A stretch of 64,000 nucleotides of DNA from Maritimibacter sp. HL-12 (lineage in GTDB: Bacteria; Pseudomonadota; Alphaproteobacteria; Rhodobacterales; Rhodobacteraceae), in NCBI RefSeq assembly GCF_900177545.1, contig NZ_FXBQ01000001.1, positions 930,001-994,000 on the forward strand. The letters are read 5' to 3'. Below the pieces are notes generated by a model. The model was not told the DNA's origin. It ran no database searches and saw only the letters and a program-made list of their open reading frames with translations. This document shows, piece after piece, positions 44,158 through 53,222 of this stretch (positions are counted from its first letter, which is position 1; every line of letters starts with the position of its first letter). Made by a program: the position numbers and the translations under genes.

Positions 44158-44616
44158 CTAGTCCACGAAGGCCAGCATCCGCCCGCAGACCAACACGGCA
44201 AGCCAAATCAGGAGCGAGAGCAGACCGACACGCCAGAGGCCGATGTTCGGGCGCGCGAAGCTGTTGGTGGAATGAAACCACAGGGCGTGGACGGTGCCGA
44301 AGGCGATCAGCGTCAGTTTCAGCAAGAACAGCCGCATCTGCAGGTAATCGGCGGGTCCGGCCAGAAACAGAAGCACCCCGGTCATGATGGCCAGCGTCAA
44401 TCCGAAGGCAGCAACCGGCACCAGCACCCGCGCCAATCCGGGCACGGGAACGGTCGGCCACAGCCCAATCAGCCGCAGATCGAGGCTGGCGATCGCACCG
44501 ACCAACAGGGCAATACCCAGCACATGCCCGCCGCTGACGGCGGCATAGATCCAGCGGCCAGTGCGCATCATCTGGGCGGGAGCGCTGGCCGCGAGAACCT
44601 CGATCAGCGACTCCAC
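44158..44616 (-). CDS. Small multi-pass membrane protein
   Basis: 152 residues with four to five hydrophobic helices (GGHVLGIALLVGAIASLDL, LVPVAAFGLTLAIMTGVLLFLAG, LWRVGLLSLLIWLAVLVCGRML). A pattern seen in DUF6644-like proteins. The following gene encodes an exported protein of the DUF6152 type; the two are commonly paired. Function is unknown. The 235-bp gap between napC and this gene shows nothing recognisable. Confidence 0.8.
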   Translation of the reverse strand: MESLIEVLAASAPAQMMRTGRWIYAAVSGGHVLGIALLVGAIASLDLRLIGLWPTVPVPGLARVLVPVAAFGLTLAIMTGVLLFLAGPADYLQMRLFLLKLTLIAFGTVHALWFHSTNSFARPNIGLWRVGLLSLLIWLAVLVCGRMLAFVD

Positions 44617-44619
44617 GCC

Positions 44620-44985
44620 CTAGCCGCGGTCGGGATAGAGGTCGTGCAGATTGCCGTCGAACCAGATACGCTCGGCCTTGAGCAGCCGCTCCTCCACATC
44701 CGCCGAGGGCTCACCCTCGATGACGATCTCCCGGCCCTCGGCGAAATCGGCATCACTCAGGCCAGCGCTTTCATTGCGCCAGGGCTGGCCGATCTCGACC
44801 TCCCAGATTTCTCCCTCGACATCGACCTGCAACACGCCATGCGGATTGCCAAGTTGCGCCGATTGAATGATTCCGGTGAGCTCGATGTTTTCGCCGCTGG
44901 TCCAGCGCCAGCCATGATGGGCAAGCGCGGGTGCGGCAAGTCCTGCAATTAGTATCGAGAGGGTGAGTCTGCGTCGCGTCAGCAT
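44620..44985 (-). CDS. Exported protein, DUF6152-like
   Basis: 121 residues from ATG 44985 with AGGAG upstream. Signal peptide with an Arg-rich start (LTRRRLTLSILIAGLAAPALAH), then HHGWRWTSGENIELTGIIQ and a GNPHGVLQVD segment, the usual pattern of the small periplasmic DUF6152 family. Possibly metal-binding through the N-terminal His pair. Co-transcribed with the membrane protein 3 bp downstream. Confidence 0.85.
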   Translation of the reverse strand: MLTRRRLTLSILIAGLAAPALAHHGWRWTSGENIELTGIIQSAQLGNPHGVLQVDVEGEIWEVEIGQPWRNESAGLSDADFAEGREIVIEGEPSADVEERLLKAERIWFDGNLHDLYPDRG

Positions 44986-45572
44986 TGGCTTCTCCTTTCT
45001 CTGGGGCAAGGTTAGGCCATGCTGCCATGGCGCGGCAAATCACGGCTTGCGGCGCGAGATACTGGCGCTGCATCCAGAGCAAGACCCGTGGCGAGGAGCC
45101 AAGTCGAAGGAGAGGCCTTATGACAACCTCGAAATGCCGGCTTGCGGTATTCTCCAGTCCTTCGATCTTGTTGTGCAGAAGGTCTGCACCCAGCGCGGTT
45201 CGCCGTAGCGAGCCGTCTGAATGGTGCTGAGCCGTTTTTCCCTGCCATCAGGCGAGTTGGGGGAGATCCGCGCAAAAGGGAGGCACGAGTTCAGGCAATA
45301 GCGCGTTCGGCCGGCGATCGGGATCGTTGGTCTTTTCCGCACGCGGCAATCGCGTGCGCTTCCTGCTGTTGTCCCGGGTCATTGGCCCGAGGGAACTCGC
45401 GCCAATGACCCGGGGCAGCAATACTACGCCCTTCTCGCCGTGGTTCTGTCGGGTCGCGGGTTCCTGTATCATCTGCATTTCTTGATGATTGCAGTGAGCC
45501 CGGTATCCTCCCCTGTTGCATCTCCTTGAGCTGTCCCTTTGGCGCTGCTGTCAGATCCCGGTGCCTTTTACA
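44986..45572. other. Structured non-coding region
   Basis: No supported gene in 587 bp. It holds two hairpins: GCACGCG/CGCGTGC (45339-45357) and a perfect 13-bp inverted repeat CCCGGGTCATTGG (45373-45385) with CCAATGACCCGGG (45402-45414), spacer 16. It could be a structured RNA, a MITE-like remnant or a bidirectional terminator. No coding sequence is convincing in any frame. Confidence 0.5.
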
Positions 45573-47060
45573 CTATCCAGCCAGGTATTGCGGCGTCGAC
45601 GCCAGAAATCTTCCGTAGGCATCGGCGTCGGGATACGAGAATTGCTCTGCCAGCGGGTTCGACCGCTTGGTTTTTCTCGCCCCCATGTCCGCAAGCAATT
45701 CATCGAAATGCTTGAAGTGGAACGGAGCGGAGCACAGACCGCCATAGACCTGTGCGGCCGGACGTTCCTTGCGCCGCCAGTTCAGCATCATCTCGATATT
45801 CTCGCTCATCTCTGCTTCGCTTGGCTGATGTGCCAGTTGGCCGTCCGCATAGCGAACCAGCCAGTTGGCGATCATCTCGGCCGCGAGAACGGTGCAGAAG
45901 CTCGAGTTGAACCCGACGAAGCCCATATCGGGCAGGTCCGGATTGACCGACAGCCGGTAAACCCGGTACTGCCCATCGTCCTCGATCAGCTTCTCGCGGT
46001 ATTCTTCCGGCAGGACCGGAACACCCAGTTTCCAGCCAACTGCCAGGACCGACACATCGCATTTCACCCGGTCACCGTTGGTCAGGACAACGGCGTCACC
46101 GTCATAATGGTCGTAGCTGCCCTGAACCAATTTGATCCGGCCGGTCTCGAGGTTTTCGAAGAACCCGGGCGTGACCAATGGCAGTGAGCAGCTGGCCTCC
46201 TTCTCGATCGGCGTTTCGGGCACCATGTTCCATTTCTTCAACCCGAGCTGCATCTTCAGCATGGTTTCCAGCCCACGGAAATTGGCCCAGACCAGCGGCT
46301 TGGTGATCGTCGCAACCGCTTTTTTCAACGGGCTACGGCCCCAGCTGTTGAACTGCATCTCCTGCGCCCGCATGTAGAGCAGCCGCTTGAAGTTGATCCC
46401 CCCGATGAAATACGGCAAGCGCCAGACGTTCTTGCGGTAGACCATCGTCACCTGTTTGGCACCGTTTTCGGCAGCGTTCACGGCGATATCGGTCGAGGAT
46501 TTCGACCCGCCCAGCACCACGACATGTTTGTCCCGCGCGATCTCCGGGTCGGTGTATTCCGACGAATGCATCACCCGTCCGCCCTGCGCGATGAATTCGT
46601 CCTTCCCGGGGTGGGAGACGATGTTCTTGTAGGAAAACTGCCCGGTGCAGATCGCGACGAAATCAAAGTCCTCCTTGCGCGTGCGGCCCGCGCTTTCCAG
46701 TGTCAGCGTCCAGCCCGGCTTTCCGTCGGCACGACGTTCCATCCCGGCAACATCCGTGTTGAGCTGATAGAGCCGACCCAGCTTGTGCTTGTCGGCATAG
46801 GCGTGGAGATAGGCATGGACCTGCGGGCCCTTGGGCCATTGCGGATACTCGTCCGGCATCGGCAGGTCGGTGAACCTGTACAGGTCCTTCGGGCTTTGCG
46901 TCTGAACCCCGGGATATGAGCGTGACAGCTCCCATACGCCGCCGAAGTCATGGCTGCGTTCGAAGCCGATGACACGGTGGCCCTTTTCGTCGAACGCCTT
47001 GGCTGCAGCCAAACCGGCGACACCGCCGCCGATCACGGCGACCTTCTTTCTCGTAACCAT
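45573..47060 (-). CDS. FMO-like flavin monooxygenase
   Basis: 495 residues. FAD-binding GGGVAGLAAAKAF (10-22), an FMO-type GGRVMHSSEYTD segment and NADP-binding VVVLGGSKSSTDIA. C-terminal region without membrane anchor. Belongs to the class B flavoprotein monooxygenases (N-, S- or Baeyer-Villiger-type oxygenation). With the upstream cupin and the divergent AraC regulator it forms a small inducible unit. Substrate unknown. Confidence 0.88.
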   Translation of the reverse strand: MVTRKKVAVIGGGVAGLAAAKAFDEKGHRVIGFERSHDFGGVWELSRSYPGVQTQSPKDLYRFTDLPMPDEYPQWPKGPQVHAYLHAYADKHKLGRLYQLNTDVAGMERRADGKPGWTLTLESAGRTRKEDFDFVAICTGQFSYKNIVSHPGKDEFIAQGGRVMHSSEYTDPEIARDKHVVVLGGSKSSTDIAVNAAENGAKQVTMVYRKNVWRLPYFIGGINFKRLLYMRAQEMQFNSWGRSPLKKAVATITKPLVWANFRGLETMLKMQLGLKKWNMVPETPIEKEASCSLPLVTPGFFENLETGRIKLVQGSYDHYDGDAVVLTNGDRVKCDVSVLAVGWKLGVPVLPEEYREKLIEDDGQYRVYRLSVNPDLPDMGFVGFNSSFCTVLAAEMIANWLVRYADGQLAHQPSEAEMSENIEMMLNWRRKERPAAQVYGGLCSAPFHFKHFDELLADMGARKTKRSNPLAEQFSYPDADAYGRFLASTPQYLAG

Positions 47061-47072
47061 GTTAGGTTCTCC

Positions 47073-47534
47073 CTACGCGTCGGGCGGGGGCGGCAGGAAA
47101 TCGACCTCGTGCAGCGCCGAGAGACGCACAAGCTCTTCGGGATCGGTGACGCCATCCAGGGCGCAGAACAGATCAAAGAGCTTGCGGGACGGGGCGACTC
47201 CAAAGACGCATTTCGCCTCTGCGCCAGAGCGGTTGAAGACCCCGTGCGCCACGCCCATCGGCATCCGCACCAGATCGCCCGGACCGGCCTTGTTGGGTTT
47301 CACATCCCCCGTCTCATAGCCGAAATCCACTTCCAGTTCGCCCTCGGTGACCAGAATCCACTCATCCTGCGTGGGGTGCACATGCGGCGGCACGAAGGTG
47401 TCGGCCGGCACGAGGGCTTGCCAGATCATGGCGTTATCGGAATGCAATTTCGGTGTGTAGATTTGGCCGACAACGTTCCAGGCAAACCCGCCAAGCCCGG
47501 CGTCGGCTGCGGTTACTCCAATCGTTTCTTTCAT
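47073..47534 (-). CDS. Cupin-domain protein
   Basis: 153 residues from ATG 47534, with GGAGGAG upstream; a TTG start at 47555 is rejected because it would precede this ribosome site. A single cupin barrel with HVHPTQDEWILVTEGELEVDFG, retaining the metal-binding His and Glu. Located 12 bp before the monooxygenase; may be an isomerase, dioxygenase or sensor for the same substrate. Confidence 0.85.
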   Translation of the reverse strand: MKETIGVTAADAGLGGFAWNVVGQIYTPKLHSDNAMIWQALVPADTFVPPHVHPTQDEWILVTEGELEVDFGYETGDVKPNKAGPGDLVRMPMGVAHGVFNRSGAEAKCVFGVAPSRKLFDLFCALDGVTDPEELVRLSALHEVDFLPPPPDA

Positions 47535-47540
47535 TTTCTC

Positions 47541-47569
47541 CTCCCTGAGTGACAAATTGTCGCAGGGAG
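47541..47569. promoter_or_regulatory. Nested palindrome between cupin and AraC genes
   Basis: CTCCCTG (47541-47547) pairs with CAGGGAG (47563-47569) around the perfect core GACAAATTGTC (47551-47561). It overlaps the 5' end of the cupin message and is a likely binding site for the divergently encoded AraC regulator. Confidence 0.45.
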
Positions 47570-47671
47570 CCTAGCGCCGCGGACGCAATTGCCTTATCCA
47601 GAAAACGCAAGAAAATAGGCCACCGGCAAAAGGCTTTGGTTTCCGGGCAAAACCTACCTACACTGGCCAGG

Positions 47672-48679
47672 ATGAGTGTTGGAGACCTCCAAGACCACGC
47701 CGAACCGCTCAGCGCGCACCGTCTGTTTCAGACCAAGGAAGTTGACGTTGCCCGCAATGTGGTTGCGCAGAAATTTTGTCCGCACGACCTGATCCCGGCG
47801 CGGAACCACGAAGCCTTTGCGGTTGCCCACAATCATGCGGCGGGCAAGACCCTGTCGTTGAACTACCTGCGCTACGGCTGCGAGGTGACGATCAATCCCG
47901 GGGAACTGACCGATTTCTACCTCGTGCAGATCCCGGTGCGTGGGCGGGCAACGGTCCGCAATGGGCGCAAGACCGTTGCGGCGGGGCGCGAAACAGCCTC
48001 GATCCTGAACCCGACTCGTGACACGGGCATGACCTGGGGCCAAGGCTGTGAAAAGCTTCTGCTCCAGATTGACCGCGATGCCCTGTGTCAGGTCGCGGAA
48101 CAGCTCGTCGGACGCGCCCTGCCGCACCCCGTTCTGTTCGATCCCGAAGTGACACTTTCGTCCCCGGCTCTGCGGGCTTGGAAACGAAACCTGCTGGCAA
48201 CCGTCGAAGTTGCGGGCAAGGGCGTTGCGTTCGGCCCGACCGCCCACAAACATCAGGCGTTTTTCGAAGAACGCCTGATCACCGGGTTCCTTTTGGCACA
48301 GCCAAGTGCCGTCAGCCACATGCTTTCCGGGTCGGCGAGGCAGTGTTCCTCCGGCCAGGTTCTGCGGGCACGCGCGTTCATGATGGAAAACCTGTCGGAG
48401 CCGATCACGATCGCGCAGATTGCCGCCGAGGCAGATTGCAGCATCCGCAGTCTGCAATTGGGTTTTCAGAGTCACTTCAACTGCACCCCCACCCAATACT
48501 TGATGCGTCAACGCCTGAACCACGCCCATTTCCTGCTTCAGACCTGCCCGCCCGAGACGCTTGTCCAGTCGATTGCGTTCGACTCGGGATTTTCCCATCT
48601 CGGCCGGTTTTCCGGTGCCTACCGTGACACCTTCGGGTGCTCCCCCCGCGAGACATTGTTTGGCAACGCGTTCGCGTAG
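47672..48679 (+). CDS. AraC-family transcriptional regulator
   Basis: 335 residues from ATG 47672. N-terminal ligand domain of the AraC_binding_2 type, then two helix-turn-helices (SEPITIAQIAAEADCSIRSLQLGFQSHF and ETLVQSIAFDSGFSHLGRFSGAYRDTFG). Divergent from the cupin/monooxygenase pair and probably its activator. Confidence 0.9.
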   Translation: MSVGDLQDHAEPLSAHRLFQTKEVDVARNVVAQKFCPHDLIPARNHEAFAVAHNHAAGKTLSLNYLRYGCEVTINPGELTDFYLVQIPVRGRATVRNGRKTVAAGRETASILNPTRDTGMTWGQGCEKLLLQIDRDALCQVAEQLVGRALPHPVLFDPEVTLSSPALRAWKRNLLATVEVAGKGVAFGPTAHKHQAFFEERLITGFLLAQPSAVSHMLSGSARQCSSGQVLRARAFMMENLSEPITIAQIAAEADCSIRSLQLGFQSHFNCTPTQYLMRQRLNHAHFLLQTCPPETLVQSIAFDSGFSHLGRFSGAYRDTFGCSPRETLFGNAFA

Positions 48680-49007
48680 CCGGGCCAGACCGGCCCCGGC
48701 CTGGCCAGAACCCGTATCCGTGTCGCGCTGCCCGCGCGGCGAGGTTCAGCCTCCAAGTCGGAGGCGCCGCGTTTCTTCGATTGGCGCAGTTTGCTCAGCG
48801 CCTGTCACAGGCCCCAGTCGCGACCAAGCTCGCGCGGCCGGAGAGCGATTGAAGGTTTTTAAATCCTTCGCGAAGGCTGTCTGCGCCGCGTCCGGCGTCG
48901 CATGGGCCGTCAGATCATTCGGAAAGGCCGCCTGCACTGCCTCTATCGCCGCCCTCGCCCGGCAAGCGCAGACGGGGGGAGGCTGGCTGCCGCCAGGGCA
49001 CCCCGGC
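48680..49007. other. Intergenic region, no supported gene
   Basis: A 328-bp gap between the AraC regulator and the end of the anthranilate operon. A minus-strand open reading continues through it with some Ala-rich helical sequence (TPDAAQTAFAKDLKTF), possibly a decayed small gene, but there is no start with a ribosome site and no recognisable family. Confidence 0.5.
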
Positions 49008-49415
49008 TCAGGCCGGCGCCGCGCCCAGCACGGCCGTGGCCTCGATCTCGACAAGGGCCGCGTCCTCGATCAGGGCGCTGACCACCACCATCGTCATAGC
49101 CGGGAAATGCCGGCCCAGCACCCGGCGATAGGCTTCGCCCACCTCGCGCTGGCGCGCCAGGTATTCCGACTTGTCGGTGACATACCAGGTCAGGCGCACG
49201 ATGTCGGTCACGTCTCCGCCGGCGGCGCGGACGATTGCGCGGATATTGAACAGCGCCTGCTCCATCTGGCCGACGAAATCATGGGAGCGGAACACCTGTG
49301 ACTCGTCCCAGCCGATCTGGCCGCCGATATACAGCGTGCCGTCCTTTGCGAACACGCCGTTCGCATACCCTTTCGCCGGGGCCCAGCCGTCCGGTTGAAT
49401 GATGTCATGCGTCAC
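49008..49415 (-). CDS. RidA/YjgF family protein
   Basis: 135 residues from GTG 49415. RidA fold: YIGGQIGWDES, NIRAIVRAAGGDVTDIVRLTWYVTD, and PAMTMVVVSALIEDAALVEIEATA with the conserved Glu; the Arg usually in the A-x-P-A-R-x-x position is replaced (FPAMTMV), so it is not the canonical IlvA-type RidA. Enamine/imine deaminases of this superfamily could hydrolyse the amino-ring intermediate of the operon pathway. Overlaps the thioesterase by 4 bp; last gene of the operon. Confidence 0.88.
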   Translation of the reverse strand: MTHDIIQPDGWAPAKGYANGVFAKDGTLYIGGQIGWDESQVFRSHDFVGQMEQALFNIRAIVRAAGGDVTDIVRLTWYVTDKSEYLARQREVGEAYRRVLGRHFPAMTMVVVSALIEDAALVEIEATAVLGAAPA

Positions 49416-49822
49416 TTTTGCGGTCCTTTCACGTATGAATTCAGCTTGTCTCTCACCGCCTCGGGCCACCGGGCCGGCTTTCCTGAACGGTCAACGAAGA
49501 CGAGTGTCGAGGTAGACTCGAAACGGGCTTCCCCGTCGCAGGTCCCGACAATCGACAGCCCGAGGCTGCTGCGTCCGAGCCTTTCGAAGCCCAGCGAGAT
49601 CGTCAGCATGTCGCCGTGCCGGCTCGGGGCCCTGAACCGCGTGCTGATCTCCGCCGTCGGCACGCCGCCGATCTCGAGCAGTTTTTCGAAGGGAAATCCG
49701 ATCGCCTCGTCGAAGAAGCTTTCGACACAATCGTTGATCATTTCGAAATATCGCGGGAAGAACACGATCCCGGCCGGATCGCAGAACTTGAAGAGCACCT
49801 TTTGCGCAAACACGTACTGCAC
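49412..49822 (-). CDS. Hotdog-fold acyl-CoA thioesterase (4HBT family)
   Basis: 136 residues. The N-terminus FKFCDPAGIVFFPRYFEMINDCVESFFDE is the 4-hydroxybenzoyl-CoA thioesterase motif with the catalytic Asp. Likely rescues CoA from dead-end aromatic acyl-CoA. GTG start two bp after the livF stop. Confidence 0.9.
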   Translation of the reverse strand: MQYVFAQKVLFKFCDPAGIVFFPRYFEMINDCVESFFDEAIGFPFEKLLEIGGVPTAEISTRFRAPSRHGDMLTISLGFERLGRSSLGLSIVGTCDGEARFESTSTLVFVDRSGKPARWPEAVRDKLNSYVKGPQK

Positions 49823-49824
49823 GC

Positions 49825-50514
49825 CTAGACCCCCAGATACCGGTCACGCACGTCGGCACCCAGTTCGCCGAACGCCCCCTGCCAGACGGAGCGGCCCTTT
49901 TCAAGGATCACCGCCCGGTCAGCCACGCGCGACAGTTCCCGGATCGACTTGTCGATGACGAGGATGGCCATCTCCGTTTCCGCCTTGAGGCGGGCGACGG
50001 CGGCCCAGATTTCGTTGCGCACGACCGGGGCGAGCCCCTCGGTGGCTTCGTCGAGGATCAGCAGGCGCGGATTTGTCATCAGCGCGCGGGCAATGGCCAG
50101 CATCTGCTGTTCGCCGCCCGAGAGCGACGCCGAAAGCTGGTCCTTGCGCTCTTCAAGCCGGGGAAACAGCCGCGCCACGGCTTCAAAGTCCCACACGCCG
50201 GGCCGCGCGGCGGCGATCAGGTTCTCGCGCACGGTCAGGTTGGTGAAACAGCGCCGCCCCTCGGGCACCAGCCCGATCCCCATCCGCGCCGCGCGGTATG
50301 ACGGTAACGGCGCAAGGTCATGGCCATCGAACATGACCGAGCCGCCGCGATGCCTGAGCAGCCGGCAGATCACCTTCACCGTGGTCGACTTGCCCATGCC
50401 GTTGCGCCCCATCAGCGCAAGAACCTGCCCGTCCTCGAGCGACAGGTGCACGTCGAACAGGGCCTGGCTGGCGCCGTAGAAGGCCGAGACATGCGAAAGC
50501 TTCAACAGGCTCAT
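49825..50514 (-). CDS. livF: Branched-chain-type ABC transporter ATPase LivF
   Basis: 229 residues. Walker A GRNGMGKST, signature LSGGEQQML, Walker B LLILDEATEGL. LivF branch because of its short length and GEQQML. Overlaps livG by 1 bp. In this operon the Liv system probably imports the aromatic acid rather than leucine. Confidence 0.93.
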   Translation of the reverse strand: MSLLKLSHVSAFYGASQALFDVHLSLEDGQVLALMGRNGMGKSTTVKVICRLLRHRGGSVMFDGHDLAPLPSYRAARMGIGLVPEGRRCFTNLTVRENLIAAARPGVWDFEAVARLFPRLEERKDQLSASLSGGEQQMLAIARALMTNPRLLILDEATEGLAPVVRNEIWAAVARLKAETEMAILVIDKSIRELSRVADRAVILEKGRSVWQGAFGELGADVRDRYLGV

Positions 50515-51266
50515 CAGGCATCCTCCTCGCCAAGATAGGCGCTGCGTACCTCTGGATTCTCGCGGATCTCGCCAACCGTTCCCGTGGCGATGATCTCGCC
50601 GTAAACCAGCACGCTGATCCGGTCGGCGAGTGCGAAGACGGCATCCATGTCATGTTCGACCAGCAGGATCGGCGCCTGTGAGCGCAGCCCGTCGAGAAAC
50701 CCCATCAGCCGATGCGATCCCTCGCCGCCCAGCCCCGCCATCGGTTCGTCCATCAAGAACACCTTGGGCGACAGGGTCAGCGCGACGGCGACTTCGAGCT
50801 GGCGGCGCTGGCCATGCGACAATTCTGAGGTGCGGACGGCGTGAAACTCCTCGAGCCCGACGGTTTCCAGCGAATCCCGGGCCCGGTCGAGCAACTCGGG
50901 ATCAGTCATCGCCGGTCGGAAGAAGCGAAAGACATCGCCGCGATGACCGAGCGCGCCCAGAACCGCGTTCTGCAGCACGGTGTAATCCATCGCCAGCGAC
51001 GAGATCTGGAAGGTCCGCCCCATGCCGAGCCGGGCGCGCGCAGCGGTCGACAGATCGGTCACGTCGCGCCCGGCGAAATGCACCCGGCCGCTGTCGGGCC
51101 GCAAACCGCCCGAGATCTGTTTGATGAGCGTCGATTTGCCCGCACCGTTCGGACCGATCAGGGCATGGATCTCGCCCGGGTACAGATCGAGGTTGATGTC
51201 GTTGCTGGCAATGAGCGCCCCGAAGCTCTTGCTCACGCCGCGCACTTCGAGGACGGGATCAGTCAT
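50514..51266 (-). CDS. livG: Branched-chain-type ABC transporter ATPase LivG
   Basis: 250 residues. Walker A GPNGAGKST, signature LSHGQRRQLEVA, Walker B VFLMDEPMAGL. Starts with an 8-bp overlap of livM. Partner of LivF. Confidence 0.93.
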   Translation of the reverse strand: MTDPVLEVRGVSKSFGALIASNDINLDLYPGEIHALIGPNGAGKSTLIKQISGGLRPDSGRVHFAGRDVTDLSTAARARLGMGRTFQISSLAMDYTVLQNAVLGALGHRGDVFRFFRPAMTDPELLDRARDSLETVGLEEFHAVRTSELSHGQRRQLEVAVALTLSPKVFLMDEPMAGLGGEGSHRLMGFLDGLRSQAPILLVEHDMDAVFALADRISVLVYGEIIATGTVGEIRENPEVRSAYLGEEDA

Positions 51267-52242
51267 GCGCCACCTCCCGCCCGGCGATCAGGCCGAACAA
51301 TCCGCCGCGCGCGAACAGCACCACGCCCAGCAGGATCGCGCCGAGGTAGATGTGCCAGTAGTCGCTCACGCCGCCGAGGCTGTGTTCCAGAAGGATGAAC
51401 AACGCTGCGCCCGCCACCGGGCCAAGCACGCGCCCGACGCCGCCGAGGATGACGAAGATCATGATCTCGCCCGAGGTATGCCAGTCGAACATCACCGGGC
51501 TGACGAAACGGTTGAGATCGGCGAAAAGCGCACCGGCGAGCCCGGTGATCGCGCCGGAAATCACGAAGGCGGTCAGATACATGCGGTAGGGAACCTGCCC
51601 CAGCGCCTGGACCCTGTCCTCGTTCTGTCGCGCAGCGCCGAGCATCAGCCCGAAGGAGGAGCGCGACAGGCGGAACACGAAGAACAGCATGACCAGCAGG
51701 ATCACGTAGCAGATGGCGTAGAACTGGATCGGGTCCATCGTGTTGAGGCCGGGGAACTCGTTGCGCACGTAGATCGACAGCCCGTCCTCGCCGCCGTAGG
51801 CCGACCAGGAGATTGCGAAGTAGTAGAACATCTGCGCGAAGGCCAGGGTGATCATGATGAAATAGACGCCGGAGGTGCGCAGGCTCAGCGCCCCGACCCC
51901 GAGCGCCACGAGCGCCGAGACGGCGATGGCCGTGAGCCAGATGATCGGCATGGAGGTCGTCCCCTCGATCACGAAAGGCCAGGTGAACATCGGTACATAG
52001 GTCTGGGCGTGATGGGCGAGGATGCCCATCGCATAGCCGCCCAGCCCGAAGAACAGTGCATGGCCGAAACTGACCAGCCCGCCGAAGCCGAGGGCGAGGT
52101 TCAGCCCGACACCGGCGATGGCGAAGATCACCGCCCGCGTCGCCAGGGTGATCAGGAACGGCTCGTCGGCAACCCAGGCCCAGAGCGGGAAAAGGAACAG
52201 CAGGCCGAGCAGGCTGAAGTTGAGGATGGTTTCTCTTCGCAT
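51259..52242 (-). CDS. livM: Branched-chain-type ABC permease LivM
   Basis: 327 residues with about ten hydrophobic segments and the LivM loop GFGGLVSFGHALFFGLGGYAMG. The end carries an extended cytoplasmic segment (FARGGLFGLIAGREVAHD). Two bp after the livH stop. Confidence 0.92.
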   Translation of the reverse strand: MRRETILNFSLLGLLFLFPLWAWVADEPFLITLATRAVIFAIAGVGLNLALGFGGLVSFGHALFFGLGGYAMGILAHHAQTYVPMFTWPFVIEGTTSMPIIWLTAIAVSALVALGVGALSLRTSGVYFIMITLAFAQMFYYFAISWSAYGGEDGLSIYVRNEFPGLNTMDPIQFYAICYVILLVMLFFVFRLSRSSFGLMLGAARQNEDRVQALGQVPYRMYLTAFVISGAITGLAGALFADLNRFVSPVMFDWHTSGEIMIFVILGGVGRVLGPVAGAALFILLEHSLGGVSDYWHIYLGAILLGVVLFARGGLFGLIAGREVAHD

Positions 52243-52243
52243 G

Positions 52244-53161
52244 TCAGGTCCCTCCGAACAGGCCCTTGGGGCGGAACAGGAGCACGCCGGCCATCAGGAT
52301 ATAGATCGACATCGAGGCGAGAGACGCCCCGACGGAGGTGGCGGCGGCAGGGTCCATGAACAGCCCGAACAGCGCCGGTAGCAGCGAGCGCCCCAGCGTG
52401 TCGGTCATGCCGACGAGGATGGAGCCGATGAAAGCCCCCTTGATCGAGCCGATCCCGCCGATCACGATCACCACGAAGGCGAGGATGAGCACCGGCTCGC
52501 CCATCCCAACCTGCACCGACTGGATCGCGCCGATCAGGGCACCAGCAAAGCCCGCCAGCGCCGCGCCGAGGGCGAAGACCAGCGTGTAGAGCAGCGAGAT
52601 GTTCACGCCGAGCGCGCCGATCATCTCGCGGTCGTTTTCGCCCGCCCGGATCTGGATACCGATCCGGGTGCGCGAAATCATGAGGAACAAGGCGGCGGCG
52701 ACGGCAAGGCCGACGAGGATGATCGCCAGCCGGTAGAGCGAATACCGGATGCCGAAGGGCAACATGACCGAGCCCGAGAGCCAGTCGGGCCGGTCGAGGA
52801 ACAACGGGAAGGACCCGAACACCCAGCGGGTGCCTTCGGAAAAGATCAGGATCAGCGCGAAGGTCGCCAGCACCTGGTCGAGGTGGTCGCGATCGTAGAG
52901 CCTGCGGATCACGACGACTTCGACGATCACCCCGGCAACGGCCGCCGCCGCGAGGCTCGCCGCCAGCGCCAGCAGGAAGGACCCGGTCGCCGCCGCGACG
53001 GTCGCCGCCGCGAAGGCGCCGATCATGAACAGCGAGCCATGGGCAAGATTGATCAGCCCCATCACGCCGAAGATCAGCGTCAGGCCCGCCGCCATGAGGA
53101 ACAGCATGACCCCGAACTGGAGCCCGTTCAGGGCCTGCTCGATCAGGAGAATGGACGACAT
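52244..53161 (-). CDS. livH: Branched-chain-type ABC permease LivH
   Basis: 305 residues. LivH signatures QFGVMLFLMAAGLTLIFGVMGLINLAHGS at the N-terminus and GGIGSIKGAFIGSILVG near 235. Forms the channel with LivM. Confidence 0.93.
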   Translation of the reverse strand: MSSILLIEQALNGLQFGVMLFLMAAGLTLIFGVMGLINLAHGSLFMIGAFAAATVAAATGSFLLALAASLAAAAVAGVIVEVVVIRRLYDRDHLDQVLATFALILIFSEGTRWVFGSFPLFLDRPDWLSGSVMLPFGIRYSLYRLAIILVGLAVAAALFLMISRTRIGIQIRAGENDREMIGALGVNISLLYTLVFALGAALAGFAGALIGAIQSVQVGMGEPVLILAFVVIVIGGIGSIKGAFIGSILVGMTDTLGRSLLPALFGLFMDPAAATSVGASLASMSIYILMAGVLLFRPKGLFGGT

Positions 53162-53222
53162 CGGTGCGTCACCTGCAGCAGGCGCCGCCCCGGCACGAAG
53201 CCCTGGGCGGCGCAGGTTTCAA

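Noticed and set aside
48746-49054. Minus-strand frame of 102 codons after the AraC gene
   Set aside because: No start with a ribosome site and no family; at most a decayed gene, so kept only as a note in the intergenic entry.
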